A stretch of 33,708 bases of DNA, from the NCBI GenBank assembly GCA_945952065.1, contig CAMFGY010000041.1, forward strand, positions 1-33,708. The letters are read 5' to 3'. This DNA is from an uncultured Burkholderiales bacterium (GTDB lineage: Bacteria; Pseudomonadota; Gammaproteobacteria; Burkholderiales; Burkholderiaceae_C). The notes below the pieces were generated by a model that made no database searches, was not told the origin of the DNA, and worked only from the letters and a program-made list of their open reading frames with translations. Numbering within the stretch: the first letter of the stretch is position 1; each line of letters opens with the position of its first letter. The position numbers and the translations under genes were made by a program. This document shows, in pieces, positions 7,793-15,951 of this stretch.

Positions 7793-8326
7793 ATGCTGAA
7801 TCGACCCACCTGCCCCTCACGTTTGAGCTTGTTGATGGCCGTGTTGGCCTTGCTGGCAGCGCAAAGCGGCCAGGCCCAGGCCCAGTCCACCGTCTATCGC
7901 TGCCCCGGCCCGCCAGTGCTCTACACCGATGCGCTGTCGCCCAAAGAGGCACAGGACAAGGGCTGTCGTTCGATCGAAGGCACGCCGATCACGGTCTTGC
8001 AAGCGCCGGCACGCACGCGTCCGAATGCTTCGGCCGCAGCGGGAGGCGCTGATGCAGCCCGAGGCAGCCTGGATGGTCGTGTGGACCCCAACCAGCAAAA
8101 AGCCCGTGACGGTGAACGTCGACGGGTTTTGGAAGCCGAGTTGCGCGAAGCCGAGGACCGCTTGGCCTCTTTGCAGCGGGAGTACGCGGGCGGCGCGGGT
8201 GAGCGCCGTGGCGATGAGCGCAACTACCAAAAATACCTGGACCGCATGGCTGAGCTCAAAGCCAGCATCGTGCGCCAAGAAACCGATGTGCAAGCGCTCA
8301 AGCGCGAAATCAGCAAACTGCCCTGA
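7793..8326 (+). CDS. Secreted DUF4124-like protein with C-terminal coiled coil
   Basis: A 177-residue protein with a signal peptide (hydrophobic LSLLMAVLALLA, cleavage near QAQAQS at about residue 31). The segment STVYRCPGPPVLYTDALSPKEAQDKGC resembles the DUF4124 domain, a short beta-rich unit with a YRC..G...YTD signature and a second conserved Cys. A linker rich in Ala and Gly follows. From about residue 100 to the end is a charged helix with heptad-like spacing (EAELREAEDRLASLQREY, DRMAELKASIVRQETDVQALKREISKL), probably a periplasmic coiled coil. It lies between the glnA terminator and ntrB, 48 bases before the latter. That position suggests shared transcription with ntrBC, but no function in nitrogen control is known to me. 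Confidence 0.75.
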   Translation: MLNRPTCPSRLSLLMAVLALLAAQSGQAQAQSTVYRCPGPPVLYTDALSPKEAQDKGCRSIEGTPITVLQAPARTRPNASAAAGGADAARGSLDGRVDPNQQKARDGERRRVLEAELREAEDRLASLQREYAGGAGERRGDERNYQKYLDRMAELKASIVRQETDVQALKREISKLP

Positions 8327-8351
8327 CGACGGCCTCCATCCCTGGCGGGTG

Positions 8352-8370
8352 TTGGGGCTGCAGTCCCCAA
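8352..8370 (+). other. Hairpin just upstream of the ntrB start
   Basis: TTGGGG (8352-8357) pairs with CCCCAA (8365-8370) over a seven-base loop, ending five bases before the ATG of ntrB. There is no clear ribosome-binding site outside it. It could limit ntrB translation or be incidental. Confidence 0.3.
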
Positions 8371-8374
8371 GCCC

Positions 8375-9487
8375 ATGAGCGAGCCCCGAGATTTTCCGCA
8401 AGCCCACAGCACCTTTGAGGTGTTTGACACCTTGGCCACCATGGTGGCCGTGGTCAAGCCCGATGGCGAATGCCTGTTTGCCAATGCCGCGTTTGAGACC
8501 GTGATGCGCTTGTCGCGTCGCGCCGTTGAGCGCAGCAATTTGTTCGACTGGTTTGCTGACGCCAGCCGCTTGAGTGACACCGTCAGCGGGGTGGCTCGCA
8601 ACGCCTATTCCAGCAGCCGCTTCGACGCCATGCTGCGCCGCGCCGGTCGGCCCTTTGAAGACCTGCTGCCGGTGCATGTGATCGTGTCTCAAATGGACTC
8701 AGATTCGCAGGTGCTGGTCGAGTTGATCGAGAACGCGCAGCAAAGTCGCCAAGACCGCGAAGAGCGCACGCTCGACCAGGTGCAGGCCACCAAAGAGCTG
8801 ACCCGCAATCTGGCCCATGAAATCAAAAACCCCTTGGGCGGCATCCGGGGTGCGGCGCAGCTGCTGGCCATGGAATTGGCGCCTACCGAGCTGGGCCCAG
8901 AGTTGGCCGAGTACACCCAGGTCATCATCCATGAGGTGGACCGGCTGCAGTCATTGGTGGACCGCTTGCTGGCGCCGCACCGTCATGCGCCGGTGCTGGG
9001 CGACGTCAATATCCACGAGGTCTGCGAGCGGGTGCGGGCTTTGATTTTGGTGGAATACCCGCGCGGCTTGAAGGTCATCCGCGATTACGACACCTCGCTG
9101 CCAGACTTCCGCGGCGACCGCGAACAGCTGATTCAAGCGGTGCTCAACATCGTGCAAAACGCGGCGCAGGCCTTGCAGCCGCGCATTGCTGAGGCCAATG
9201 CTGAAGACCCCGCCTGCATCCGGCTGCGCACAAGAGTGGCTCGCCAAGTCACCATTGGCAAGCAGCGTTGGCGCCTGGCACTGGAATTGCATGTGGAGGA
9301 CAACGGCCCCGGTGTGCCGCCCGAAATTCGAGACCGCATTTTTTACCCCCTGGTGTCGGGGCGAGATGGCGGCTCGGGTTTGGGGCTCACCTTGTCGCAG
9401 ACCATTGCCCAACAGCACCAAGGCATGTTGGACTGTGAAAGCGAGCCGGGCCGAACCGATTTTCGACTGACTTTGCCCTTGCCCTGA
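8375..9487 (+). CDS. glnL: Nitrogen regulation sensor kinase NtrB
   Basis: A 370-residue soluble histidine kinase of the NtrB/GlnL type. An N-terminal PAS domain (about 14-115, with FEVFDTLATMVAVVKPDGECLFAN) is followed by the dimerisation helix with the H-box RNLAHEIKNPLGGIRGAAQLL (His148). The ATPase domain then shows the N box (IQAVLNIVQNAAQAL), G1 box (VEDNGPGVPPEI) and G2 box (GGSGLGLTLSQTI). No membrane helix is present, matching the cytosolic family that answers to PII protein (GlnB) and phosphorylates or dephosphorylates NtrC. The ATG at 8375 has only a weak ribosome site. ntrC follows after 50 bases, so they form an operon. The symbol is the E. coli name (also ntrB). Confidence 0.95.
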   Translation: MSEPRDFPQAHSTFEVFDTLATMVAVVKPDGECLFANAAFETVMRLSRRAVERSNLFDWFADASRLSDTVSGVARNAYSSSRFDAMLRRAGRPFEDLLPVHVIVSQMDSDSQVLVELIENAQQSRQDREERTLDQVQATKELTRNLAHEIKNPLGGIRGAAQLLAMELAPTELGPELAEYTQVIIHEVDRLQSLVDRLLAPHRHAPVLGDVNIHEVCERVRALILVEYPRGLKVIRDYDTSLPDFRGDREQLIQAVLNIVQNAAQALQPRIAEANAEDPACIRLRTRVARQVTIGKQRWRLALELHVEDNGPGVPPEIRDRIFYPLVSGRDGGSGLGLTLSQTIAQQHQGMLDCESEPGRTDFRLTLPLP

Positions 9488-9537
9488 GGCAGGTGTCAGT
9501 TCAAAGAACGCGCTGAATTGTCTTGGGAAGCCTTTGC

Positions 9538-11037
9538 ATGAAATCGATCTGGGTTGTAGATGACGACCATTCCATCCGCTTCGTGTTGGAAAAAGCACTG
9601 AGCCGCGAGGGCCTGCCGGTGCGCTGCTTCAGCAATGCACGCGACCTGCTGGCGGCCCTGGACGAAGACAGCCCGCAGGTCTTGGTCTCGGACATTCGCA
9701 TGCCCGGTGGCTCGGGTTTGGACTTGTTGGCCAAGGTGAAGGCGCGGCTGCCGCAACTGCCGGTCATCATCATGACGGCCTATTCCGATCTGGACAGCGC
9801 GGTGTCGGCCTTTCAGGGCGGCGCCTTCGAGTACCTGCCCAAGCCTTTTGACCTGCCGCGTGCGGTGGAGTTGATTCGCCGCGCCCAAGAAGAAAGCCAG
9901 CGCGAAGAAGCCCAAGGCGAAGAGGCCGCGGCCGAAGTGCCCGAGATGCTGGGCCAAGCCCCGGCCATGCAAGATGTGTTTCGAGCGATTGGCCGCTTGA
10001 GCCAAAGCCATGTGACGGTCTTGATCACCGGCGAATCCGGCTCCGGCAAGGAGTTGGTGGCCCGTGCGTTGCACAAGCACAGCCCGCGTGCCGAAGGCCC
10101 GTTTGTGGCCATCAACACCGCGGCCATTCCCAAAGACCTGCTGGAGTCCGAGCTGTTCGGCCACGAGCGGGGCGCTTTCACTGGCGCGCAGGCGACCCGG
10201 CGCGGCCGCTTTGAGCAGGCCGATGGCGGCACCTTGTTTTTGGATGAAATCGGCGACATGCCGCTGGAGTTGCAGACCCGTTTGCTGCGGGTCTTGTCGG
10301 ACGGCCAGTTCTACCGTGTCGGCGGCCACAGCCCTTTGCGCAGCAATGTGCGGGTGATTGCGGCCACCCATCAAAACCTGGAAGCGCGGGTGCGCCAGGG
10401 AGCCTTTCGCGAGGACTTGTTCCATCGCTTGAATGTGATCCGCCTGCGCCTGCCGCCCTTGCGCGAGCGCCGCGAGGACATCCCGGTGCTGGCGCGCTTT
10501 TTCCTGCAGCGCAGTGCCGCCGAACTGGGGGTGGAGCCCAAGCGGCTCAGTGAACAAGCGCTGGCCCAGCTCAGCAGCTTTGACTTCCCCGGCAATGTGC
10601 GCCAGCTGGAGAACATCTGCCACTGGCTCAGCGTGATGGCGCCCAGTCAGTTGGTCGAGGCCAAAGACTTGCCGCAAGACTTGCTGCAGCCCTCGGCTTC
10701 CAATCTGCCGGTGGACCTGGCCCTGGTGGAAGAGCCTGAGTTGTCGCGCCATGCGGCGGCCAGCGCAGCCCCGCCCGCCGGTGCCGCGGCTGCGGTGATG
10801 CCCAGCTTTGGTGCGGGCCCGGACGCTTGGGTGGCCGAAATGGCGCGTGAGGCGCGGCGCCTGTTGGCGGCCGGCGAGCCCGAGGTTTGGGACGTGCTGA
10901 CGCGCCGCTTCGAGGCCAGCTTGATCTTGACCGCCTTGGAGCTGACCCGGGGTCGACGCATCGAAGCCGCCCAGAAACTCGGCATTGGCCGCAACACCAT
11001 CACCCGCAAAATTCAAGAGTTAGGTCTGGACGCCTGA
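9538..11037 (+). CDS. glnG: Nitrogen regulation response regulator NtrC
   Basis: A 499-residue sigma-54 activator. The receiver domain covers about 1-120, with the acidic pocket VVDDD (6-10), phosphoacceptor Asp52 in SDIRMP and Lys102 in PKPFD. The AAA+ domain covers about 138-370, with Walker A GESGSGK (165-171), the sigma-54 contact loop GAFTGA (212-217), Walker B GGTLFLDEIGDMP and the arginine-finger region FREDLFHRLNV. The C-terminal Fis-type helix-turn-helix is RIEAAQKLGIGRNTITRKIQEL. It should bind the paired GCACC sites before glnA and drive its -24/-12 promoter when phosphorylated by NtrB. The start at 9538 is supported by GGAAG at 9526-9530; an upstream in-frame start at 9523 would add five residues before the conserved domain. 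The Ala/Pro-rich linker at 400-425 is longer than in enterobacteria. Confidence 0.96.
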   Translation: MKSIWVVDDDHSIRFVLEKALSREGLPVRCFSNARDLLAALDEDSPQVLVSDIRMPGGSGLDLLAKVKARLPQLPVIIMTAYSDLDSAVSAFQGGAFEYLPKPFDLPRAVELIRRAQEESQREEAQGEEAAAEVPEMLGQAPAMQDVFRAIGRLSQSHVTVLITGESGSGKELVARALHKHSPRAEGPFVAINTAAIPKDLLESELFGHERGAFTGAQATRRGRFEQADGGTLFLDEIGDMPLELQTRLLRVLSDGQFYRVGGHSPLRSNVRVIAATHQNLEARVRQGAFREDLFHRLNVIRLRLPPLRERREDIPVLARFFLQRSAAELGVEPKRLSEQALAQLSSFDFPGNVRQLENICHWLSVMAPSQLVEAKDLPQDLLQPSASNLPVDLALVEEPELSRHAAASAAPPAGAAAAVMPSFGAGPDAWVAEMAREARRLLAAGEPEVWDVLTRRFEASLILTALELTRGRRIEAAQKLGIGRNTITRKIQELGLDA

Positions 11038-11118
11038 GTTCAGGCCCGGCTGGAACCCCAGGTAAACCCCAGCTGTCACGGCTGGGACATCTTTGCCGCC
11101 CGATTGCTGCCTAGAATC

Positions 11119-11130
11119 GAACGATCGTTC
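11119..11130. promoter_or_regulatory. Palindromic operator upstream of the beta-oxidation operon
   Basis: GAACGATCGTTC is a perfect 12-base palindrome, about 90 bases before the fadB/J-like start and partly overlapping a TAGAAT element (11112-11117) that could serve as a -10 box. Sites of this kind are typical of TetR-family repressors controlling fatty-acid degradation in proteobacteria. The cognate regulator is not in the window. Identification as an operator is inference from symmetry and position. Confidence 0.5.
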
Positions 11131-11220
11131 TATTTTTCAAGGCGGCGTTGGGCCTTTGCCTCGTCGCCTTGATGTTCGATGGCCCAGCCATCGCCAATTC
11201 ATCCGTGGGGACTCCAGCGC

Positions 11221-13329
11221 ATGACAGCCAGCTACCAAGTTCGCGGCCCAGTGGCCGTGATCACTCTGAACAATCCGCCGGTCAATGGCCTGGGCTTGGC
11301 CACCCGGCAAGCCGTGGCCGCCGCGATCGCACAGGCCGAGGCCGATGTGGCCGTGCAGGCCCTGGTCATCACCGGTGCCGGTGCGGCCTTTTCGGGCGGG
11401 GCTGACATCAAAGAATTCGGCAGCCCCAAGGCCCTGGCCGAACCGAATCTGCTGAGCCTGGTTTTGTTGGTGGAGAACTGTGCCAAGCCGGTGATTGCGG
11501 CCATCCACAGCGTCTGCATGGGCGGCGGCCTGGAGTTGGCCCTGGCCTGCCATTACCGCATGGCCGCGCCGGGCACCAAGGTGGCTTTGCCGGAAGTCAA
11601 GCTGGGCCTGCTGCCCGGGGCTGGGGGCACGCAACGCCTGCCGCGCGCCTTGGGCGTGGAGCCGGCGCTGAACATGATTGTCAGCGGCGAGCCGGTGCTC
11701 AGCGAGGTGCTGGCCCAGGTGCCGGGGCAGCAGCTTTTTCACCGCATGGCGCAGGGCGACTTGCTGGAAGACGCGCTGGCCTTTGCCGCCGAGGTGGCCG
11801 CGCAGCGACCCTTGCCACGGGTGCGTGACTTGAAGGCCCGGCTGAGCGACCCGAACGTCGACCCGCAGGCTTACTTCCAATTTGCGCGCAATATGGTGGG
11901 CGCACAGAGTCGCAACTTCCCAGCCCCGCTGCGCTGCCTGGAGGCAGTGGCGGGCGCGGTGCGCATGAAGTTCGATGAGGGCATTCGTGCCGAGCGCGAA
12001 GGCTTTGCGGCCCTGATGATGACGCCCGAATCCAAGGCGCTGCGCCACGCATTTTTTGCTGAGCGCGCCGCCAGCAAGTTGGCCGATGTGCCCAGCGACA
12101 CGCCGCAGCGCCCAGTTGAGCGCGTGGCTGTGATCGGTGCGGGCACTATGGGCGGCGGCATCAGCATGAACTTCCTGAACGCCGGCATCCCCGTCATCAT
12201 TCTTGAAAGCCAGCAAGAGGCCTTGGACCGCGGGCTGGCCACCATCCGCAAGAGCTACGAAGCGCAGGTCAAAAAAGGCAAGCTCAAGGAAGACAAGTTC
12301 CAGCAGCGCATGGCCTTGCTCAGCAGCACGCTGACCTACGCCGACATTGCTCAGGCCGATCTGGTGATCGAGGCGGTGTTCGAGGAGATGAGCGTAAAAA
12401 AAGCGGTCTTCCAACAACTGGACGCGGTGATGAAGCCCGGCGCTATTCTGGCCAGCAACACCTCCACGCTGGACATCAACGCCATCGCGCAGTTCACCCA
12501 GCGTCCGCAAGACGTGCTGGGCCTGCATTTCTTCAGCCCAGCGCATGTGATGAAGCTCTTGGAAGTGGTGCGCGGCGCGGCCACCGCTCCCGATGTGCTG
12601 GCCACGGTGATGGCTTTGGCCAAGAAAATTCGCAAGACGGCGGTGGTCTCGGGTGTGTGTGATGGTTTCATCGGCAATCGCATGATCGAGCAGTACTTCC
12701 GTCAGGCCGGCTTCTTGCTGGACGAGGGCTGCAGCCCCAGCCAGGTGGACCGTGCCTTGGAGAACTTCGGCTTTGCCATGGGGCCATTTCGCATGTCGGA
12801 CTTGGCCGGCAATGACATCAGCTGGGCCATCCGCAAGCGGCGCTCTCAAGCGCAGCCGGGCCTGCGCTACTCGGCCAGCGCCGACCGCCTGTGTGAGCTG
12901 GGCCGCTTTGGGCAAAAGACCCAGGCCGGGTGGTACGACTATGCCGAGGGCAAGCGCGAGGCCCAGCCCTCGGACGTGGTGGCCGAGATGCTGGCGCAGC
13001 ACCGGGCCGCTCTGGGTATCAGCCCCCGCAGCATCAGCGACGAGGAAATCGTGCAGCGCTTGGTCTTTGCCCTGGTCAATGAAGGTGCGCGCTTGCTGGA
13101 GGAGGGCATTGCCCAGCGCGCCTCGGATGTGGACATGGTTTACCTGACGGGCTATGGCTTCCCGCTCTGGCGCGGTGGGCCGATGTGCTATGCCGACACG
13201 GTCGGTTTGTTCAATGTGCTGCAGGCGATGAAGCGCTTTGCCAAGAACCCGCACGATGACGCGCAGTTCTGGGCCCCTGCGCCTTTGTTGGCTCGCTTGG
13301 TCGCCGAAGGCGGCCACTTCTGCGCCTGA
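11221..13329 (+). CDS. Enoyl-CoA hydratase / 3-hydroxyacyl-CoA dehydrogenase fusion (FadB/FadJ-like)
   Basis: A 702-residue bifunctional beta-oxidation enzyme: the N-terminal crotonase domain hydrates enoyl-CoA and the C-terminal part oxidises 3-hydroxyacyl-CoA with NAD. In the crotonase half, the oxyanion-hole region SGGADIKEF (58-66), [12 protein letters not shown] with Glu105 and [14 protein letters not shown] with Glu125 are the expected catalytic elements. The Rossmann motif [14 protein letters not shown] lies near 300, followed by [12 protein letters not shown], the dehydrogenase block [18 protein letters not shown], and the C-terminal helical domain ending with [11 protein letters not shown]. 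The start at 11221 is preferred to 11179 because the domain begins at MTASYQV and a GGGGA lies ten bases upstream. The gene is followed after 26 bases by a thiolase, the natural next enzyme. Whether it is FadB, FadJ or a PaaH-like variant cannot be decided from sequence alone. Confidence 0.92.
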   Translation: MTASYQVRGPVAVITLNNPPVNGLGLATRQAVAAAIAQAEADVAVQALVITGAGAAFSGGADIKEFGSPKALAEPNLLSLVLLVENCAKPVIAAIHSVCMGGGLELALACHYRMAAPGTKVALPEVKLGLLPGAGGTQRLPRALGVEPALNMIVSGEPVLSEVLAQVPGQQLFHRMAQGDLLEDALAFAAEVAAQRPLPRVRDLKARLSDPNVDPQAYFQFARNMVGAQSRNFPAPLRCLEAVAGAVRMKFDEGIRAEREGFAALMMTPESKALRHAFFAERAASKLADVPSDTPQRPVERVAVIGAGTMGGGISMNFLNAGIPVIILESQQEALDRGLATIRKSYEAQVKKGKLKEDKFQQRMALLSSTLTYADIAQADLVIEAVFEEMSVKKAVFQQLDAVMKPGAILASNTSTLDINAIAQFTQRPQDVLGLHFFSPAHVMKLLEVVRGAATAPDVLATVMALAKKIRKTAVVSGVCDGFIGNRMIEQYFRQAGFLLDEGCSPSQVDRALENFGFAMGPFRMSDLAGNDISWAIRKRRSQAQPGLRYSASADRLCELGRFGQKTQAGWYDYAEGKREAQPSDVVAEMLAQHRAALGISPRSISDEEIVQRLVFALVNEGARLLEEGIAQRASDVDMVYLTGYGFPLWRGGPMCYADTVGLFNVLQAMKRFAKNPHDDAQFWAPAPLLARLVAEGGHFCA

Positions 13330-13355
13330 ATCGCATCGCCAAAGGAATTTCGACC

Positions 13356-14531
13356 ATGAGCCAAGCACTGATTGTTTCGACCGCACGCACGCCCCTGGCC
13401 AAGAGCTGGAAGGGCGCTTTCAACCTGACCCACGGCGCCACCCTGGGCGGCCATGCGGTGGCCGCCGCCGTGGCGCGCAGCGGCGTCGCCGCGGCCGATA
13501 TCGAAGACGTTTTGATGGGCTGCGCCGCACCCGAGGGCGCCACCGGCGGCAATATCGCGCGGCAGATCGCCCTGCGCGCCGGCTTGCCGGTGACGGTCAG
13601 CGGCGTCACCGTGAACCGCTTTTGCTCCAGCGGCTTGCAGACCATCGCCATGGCAGCGCAGCGCATCATCGCCGGGGAGGGCGAGGTCTATGTGGCGGGC
13701 GGTGTGGAGAGCATCTCCTGTGTGCAAAACGAAGCCAATCGCCACATGAGCGCCGACCTGGCGCTGCTCAAAACCAAGCCCGAGATCTACTGGAACATGC
13801 TGCAAACCGCCGAGAACGTGGCGCAGCGCTACAAGATCAGCCGCGAGCGCATGGACCACTACGGCGCGCAAAGCCAGCAGCGCGCCTGCGCAGCCCAGGC
13901 CGCCGGCCTTTTTAACGCCGAGTTGGCCCCGATCACGGTGACCATGGGCGTGGCCGACAAGCAGCGCGGGCTGATGACGCGCGAAGTGAGCGTGAGCGCC
14001 GATGAAGGCCTGCGCGAAGGCACCACGTTTGAGGCCATCAAAGACCTGCGCTCGGCTCTGCCCGGTGGCTTGATCTCGGCCGGGAATGCCAGCCAGTTTT
14101 CTGATGGCGCCGGGGCTTGCGTGCTGGCCAGCGAAGCCTATGCCCAGCGCCATGGCCTGCAGCCGCTGGGACGCTTTCTTGGCTTTGCGGTGGCCGGTTG
14201 CGAGCCCGATGAAATGGGCATTGGCCCGGTCTTTGCCGTGCCCAAGGTCTTGAAGCGCTTGGGCCTGACGGTGGACGACATCGACCTCTGGGAGTTGAAC
14301 GAAGCCTTTGCGGTGCAGGTGCTGTACTGCGCCGACACCTTGGGCATTCCGATGGAGCGACTCAACGTCAACGGTGGGGCGATTGCGGTGGGCCACCCCT
14401 ATGGCGTGTCGGGCCAACGACTGACCGGCCATGCCCTGCTCGAGGGCAAGCGCCGCGGCGCCAAGCGGGTCTGCGTGACCATGTGCATTGGCGGCGGCAT
14501 GGGCGCGGCCGGCGTGTTCGAGGTCTTGTGA
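13356..14531 (+). CDS. Acetyl-CoA C-acyltransferase (thiolase)
   Basis: A 391-residue degradative-type thiolase that cleaves 3-ketoacyl-CoA with CoA. Catalytic residues are in place: nucleophile Cys90 in [10 protein letters not shown], His347 in [12 protein letters not shown] and Cys377 in [32 protein letters not shown] is the conserved NEAFA block. AAAGGA at 13341-13346 sets the start. It sits between the hydratase/dehydrogenase and a thioesterase, whose start touches its stop, so three genes form one operon that carries out the last three beta-oxidation steps plus acyl-CoA release. It is FadA-like; substrate chain length is not evident. Confidence 0.94.
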   Translation: MSQALIVSTARTPLAKSWKGAFNLTHGATLGGHAVAAAVARSGVAAADIEDVLMGCAAPEGATGGNIARQIALRAGLPVTVSGVTVNRFCSSGLQTIAMAAQRIIAGEGEVYVAGGVESISCVQNEANRHMSADLALLKTKPEIYWNMLQTAENVAQRYKISRERMDHYGAQSQQRACAAQAAGLFNAELAPITVTMGVADKQRGLMTREVSVSADEGLREGTTFEAIKDLRSALPGGLISAGNASQFSDGAGACVLASEAYAQRHGLQPLGRFLGFAVAGCEPDEMGIGPVFAVPKVLKRLGLTVDDIDLWELNEAFAVQVLYCADTLGIPMERLNVNGGAIAVGHPYGVSGQRLTGHALLEGKRRGAKRVCVTMCIGGGMGAAGVFEVL

Positions 14532-14533
14532 GC

Positions 14534-14956
14534 ATGGTCAGCCCCGAAGAGTTTTTGGCCATGGGCCGCGCCGTCCTGGCTCAGCAAGGCTTCAGCGTTC
14601 TGCTGGGGGCCGAGTTGACCGCGTTTTCGCCCGGCAAGGTGCAAATGGCATTGCGCTTGAGCGATCAGCTCAAGCAACAAGATGGCTTTGCCCATGGTGG
14701 TGTGATCAGCTACTTGGCCGACAACGCGCTGACTTTCGCCGGTGGCAGTGCCTTGCTGGCGCCGGTACTGACGGCGGAATTCAAGATCAACTATGTGCGA
14801 CCCGCGGTGGGCGAGCGGCTGATCGTGCGCGCCCATGCCGAGGCGGTGAGCAAGTCGCAGGCGGTGTGTCGCTGTGAGGTGTTTGCGGTGCAAGATGAGC
14901 TTGAAAAGCTCTGCGCCTTGGCCCAGGGCACCATCGTCGTCAGAACTGCAACTTGA
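14534..14956 (+). CDS. PaaI-family (hotdog) thioesterase
   Basis: A 140-residue hotdog-fold protein of the PaaI/4HBT family, which hydrolyses acyl- or aryl-CoA thioesters. The family signature is DGFAHGGVISYLADNALTFAGG (about 50-71), where His-Gly-Gly starts the long central helix, followed by the LTAEFKINYVRPAVGERLIVRA strand pair. The reading frame also offers GTG at 14528, which would overlap the thiolase stop as GTGA and add two residues; either start implies coupling. GAGG at 14520-14523 could serve both. The most likely role is release of CoA from stalled intermediates of the upstream beta-oxidation enzymes. Confidence 0.85.
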   Translation: MVSPEEFLAMGRAVLAQQGFSVLLGAELTAFSPGKVQMALRLSDQLKQQDGFAHGGVISYLADNALTFAGGSALLAPVLTAEFKINYVRPAVGERLIVRAHAEAVSKSQAVCRCEVFAVQDELEKLCALAQGTIVVRTAT

Positions 14957-15083
14957 CAAGTGTGCGCCGCCATCACAAGGGGCAAGCCCGTCGCGATTCG
15001 CATCCGATATGCTGACGTGCTGCCCAATATTGAGGCTTGGTTTTGATGGCCCTTTGGGTGGGAGAGTCTTCGAAAGGCAGGGT

Positions 15084-15350
15084 ATGAGTGAAGCAGAAAA
15101 TCCTGGCAGTGCTGGCCGCAGTGCGCGCGCTTTGCTGTGGATGGAGCGGCTGGTTTGGATCTTGGTCTATGGCGGTTTGCTGGTCTTTGTGCTGGGCTTG
15201 GCCGTCTTGCAGTTCGGGCCGCGCAGCCTGGGGGGCAAGGGAGAGGGCATGACGGACGCAGAAGTGCTGGGCTACTTCCTGTTGGGCAAGGGGGCCATCG
15301 CCGTGGCGGCCGGTGTGGTGGTGATCTGGCTGCGCTCGCGCTGGAAGTGA
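15084..15350 (+). CDS. Small two-helix inner-membrane protein, unknown
   Basis: An 88-residue protein that I do not recognise. It has a polar N-terminus (MSEAENPGSAGRSARA), a first hydrophobic helix at about 22-44 (RLVWILVYGGLLVFVLGLAV), a loop containing GPRSLGGKGEGMTDAEVLGY, and a second helix at about 64-83 (KGAIAVAAGVVVIWL), ending in RSRWK. Positive charges on both ends suggest both termini are cytoplasmic. AAAGG at 15073-15077 precedes the ATG at a workable distance. It lies between two thioesterase genes, 127 bases after the first and 100 before the second, with no clear terminator on either side. Expression is plausible, but no function can be given. Confidence 0.6.
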   Translation: MSEAENPGSAGRSARALLWMERLVWILVYGGLLVFVLGLAVLQFGPRSLGGKGEGMTDAEVLGYFLLGKGAIAVAAGVVVIWLRSRWK

Positions 15351-15450
15351 GCCGCGGGCGCGCCGGGCTTTGCCTCTCGCTTCGGGCATGATGCGGCTTG
15401 CGGCCGGTCTGCGCCGGCGCAGCGTTTATCGAACCTGACCCATCCGTCTC

Positions 15451-15921
15451 ATGTCAAACCGCAATTCCCCCAGCTCTGCCATCAAGTTCCCGGTTCACAT
15501 TCCCTTTGTTGAGCAACTCGGTTTGGAGTTGCACAGCATGGGCAATGGCCAGGCGGAGCTGCGGGTAGACCTCCACGAGGGGCATCTCAATTCATGGGAA
15601 GTGGCGCATGGCGGCGTTTTGATGACCATGCTGGATGTGGCGATGGCACACGCCGCGCGCAGCATCCATATGGACGAGAAGGGCATGGGCCCGGGCGTGG
15701 TCACCATCGAGATGAAGACCTCTTTCATGCGCCCCGGCGAGGGCGAGTTGCGCGCCGTCGCCAAGCTCCTGGACCACACCGTGACCCTGGCTTTTTGCGA
15801 GGGGCAGGTGATCGGCGAGGACGGCAAGCTCTGTGCCCATGCCACCGCCACCTTCAAATACCTGCGCGCGCTGCCAGGGCGCGACCGCAGCATCAAGCCC
15901 CTGCAACGCAGGCCCGAATGA
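15451..15921 (+). CDS. PaaI-family (hotdog) thioesterase, second copy
   Basis: A 156-residue hotdog thioesterase. It carries the family core HLNSWEVAHGGVLMTMLDVAMAHAAR (about 45-70), with HGG at the helix start and Asp in LDVAMA, then GVVTIEMKTSFMRPGEGELRAVAKLL and a final strand ending ATATFKYLRALPG. It is clearly diverged from the thioesterase 500 bases upstream (different spacing and flanks), so this is not a recent duplication. No ribosome-binding site is evident before ATG 15451. It converges on the chemoreceptor gene with only 30 bases between stops; a short GAAGC/GCTTC hairpin (15923-15937) lies there. The substrate is unknown. Confidence 0.82.
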   Translation: MSNRNSPSSAIKFPVHIPFVEQLGLELHSMGNGQAELRVDLHEGHLNSWEVAHGGVLMTMLDVAMAHAARSIHMDEKGMGPGVVTIEMKTSFMRPGEGELRAVAKLLDHTVTLAFCEGQVIGEDGKLCAHATATFKYLRALPGRDRSIKPLQRRPE

Positions 15922-15951
15922 AGAAGCTCTGGGCTTCGCTCAGAAGTTCAG

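Noticed and set aside
11137-13386. 749-codon open frame antisense to the hydratase/dehydrogenase
   Set aside because: It is the complement of a gene with clear catalytic motifs; long antisense frames are expected at this GC content and the translation is His/Gln/Ala-rich without domains.
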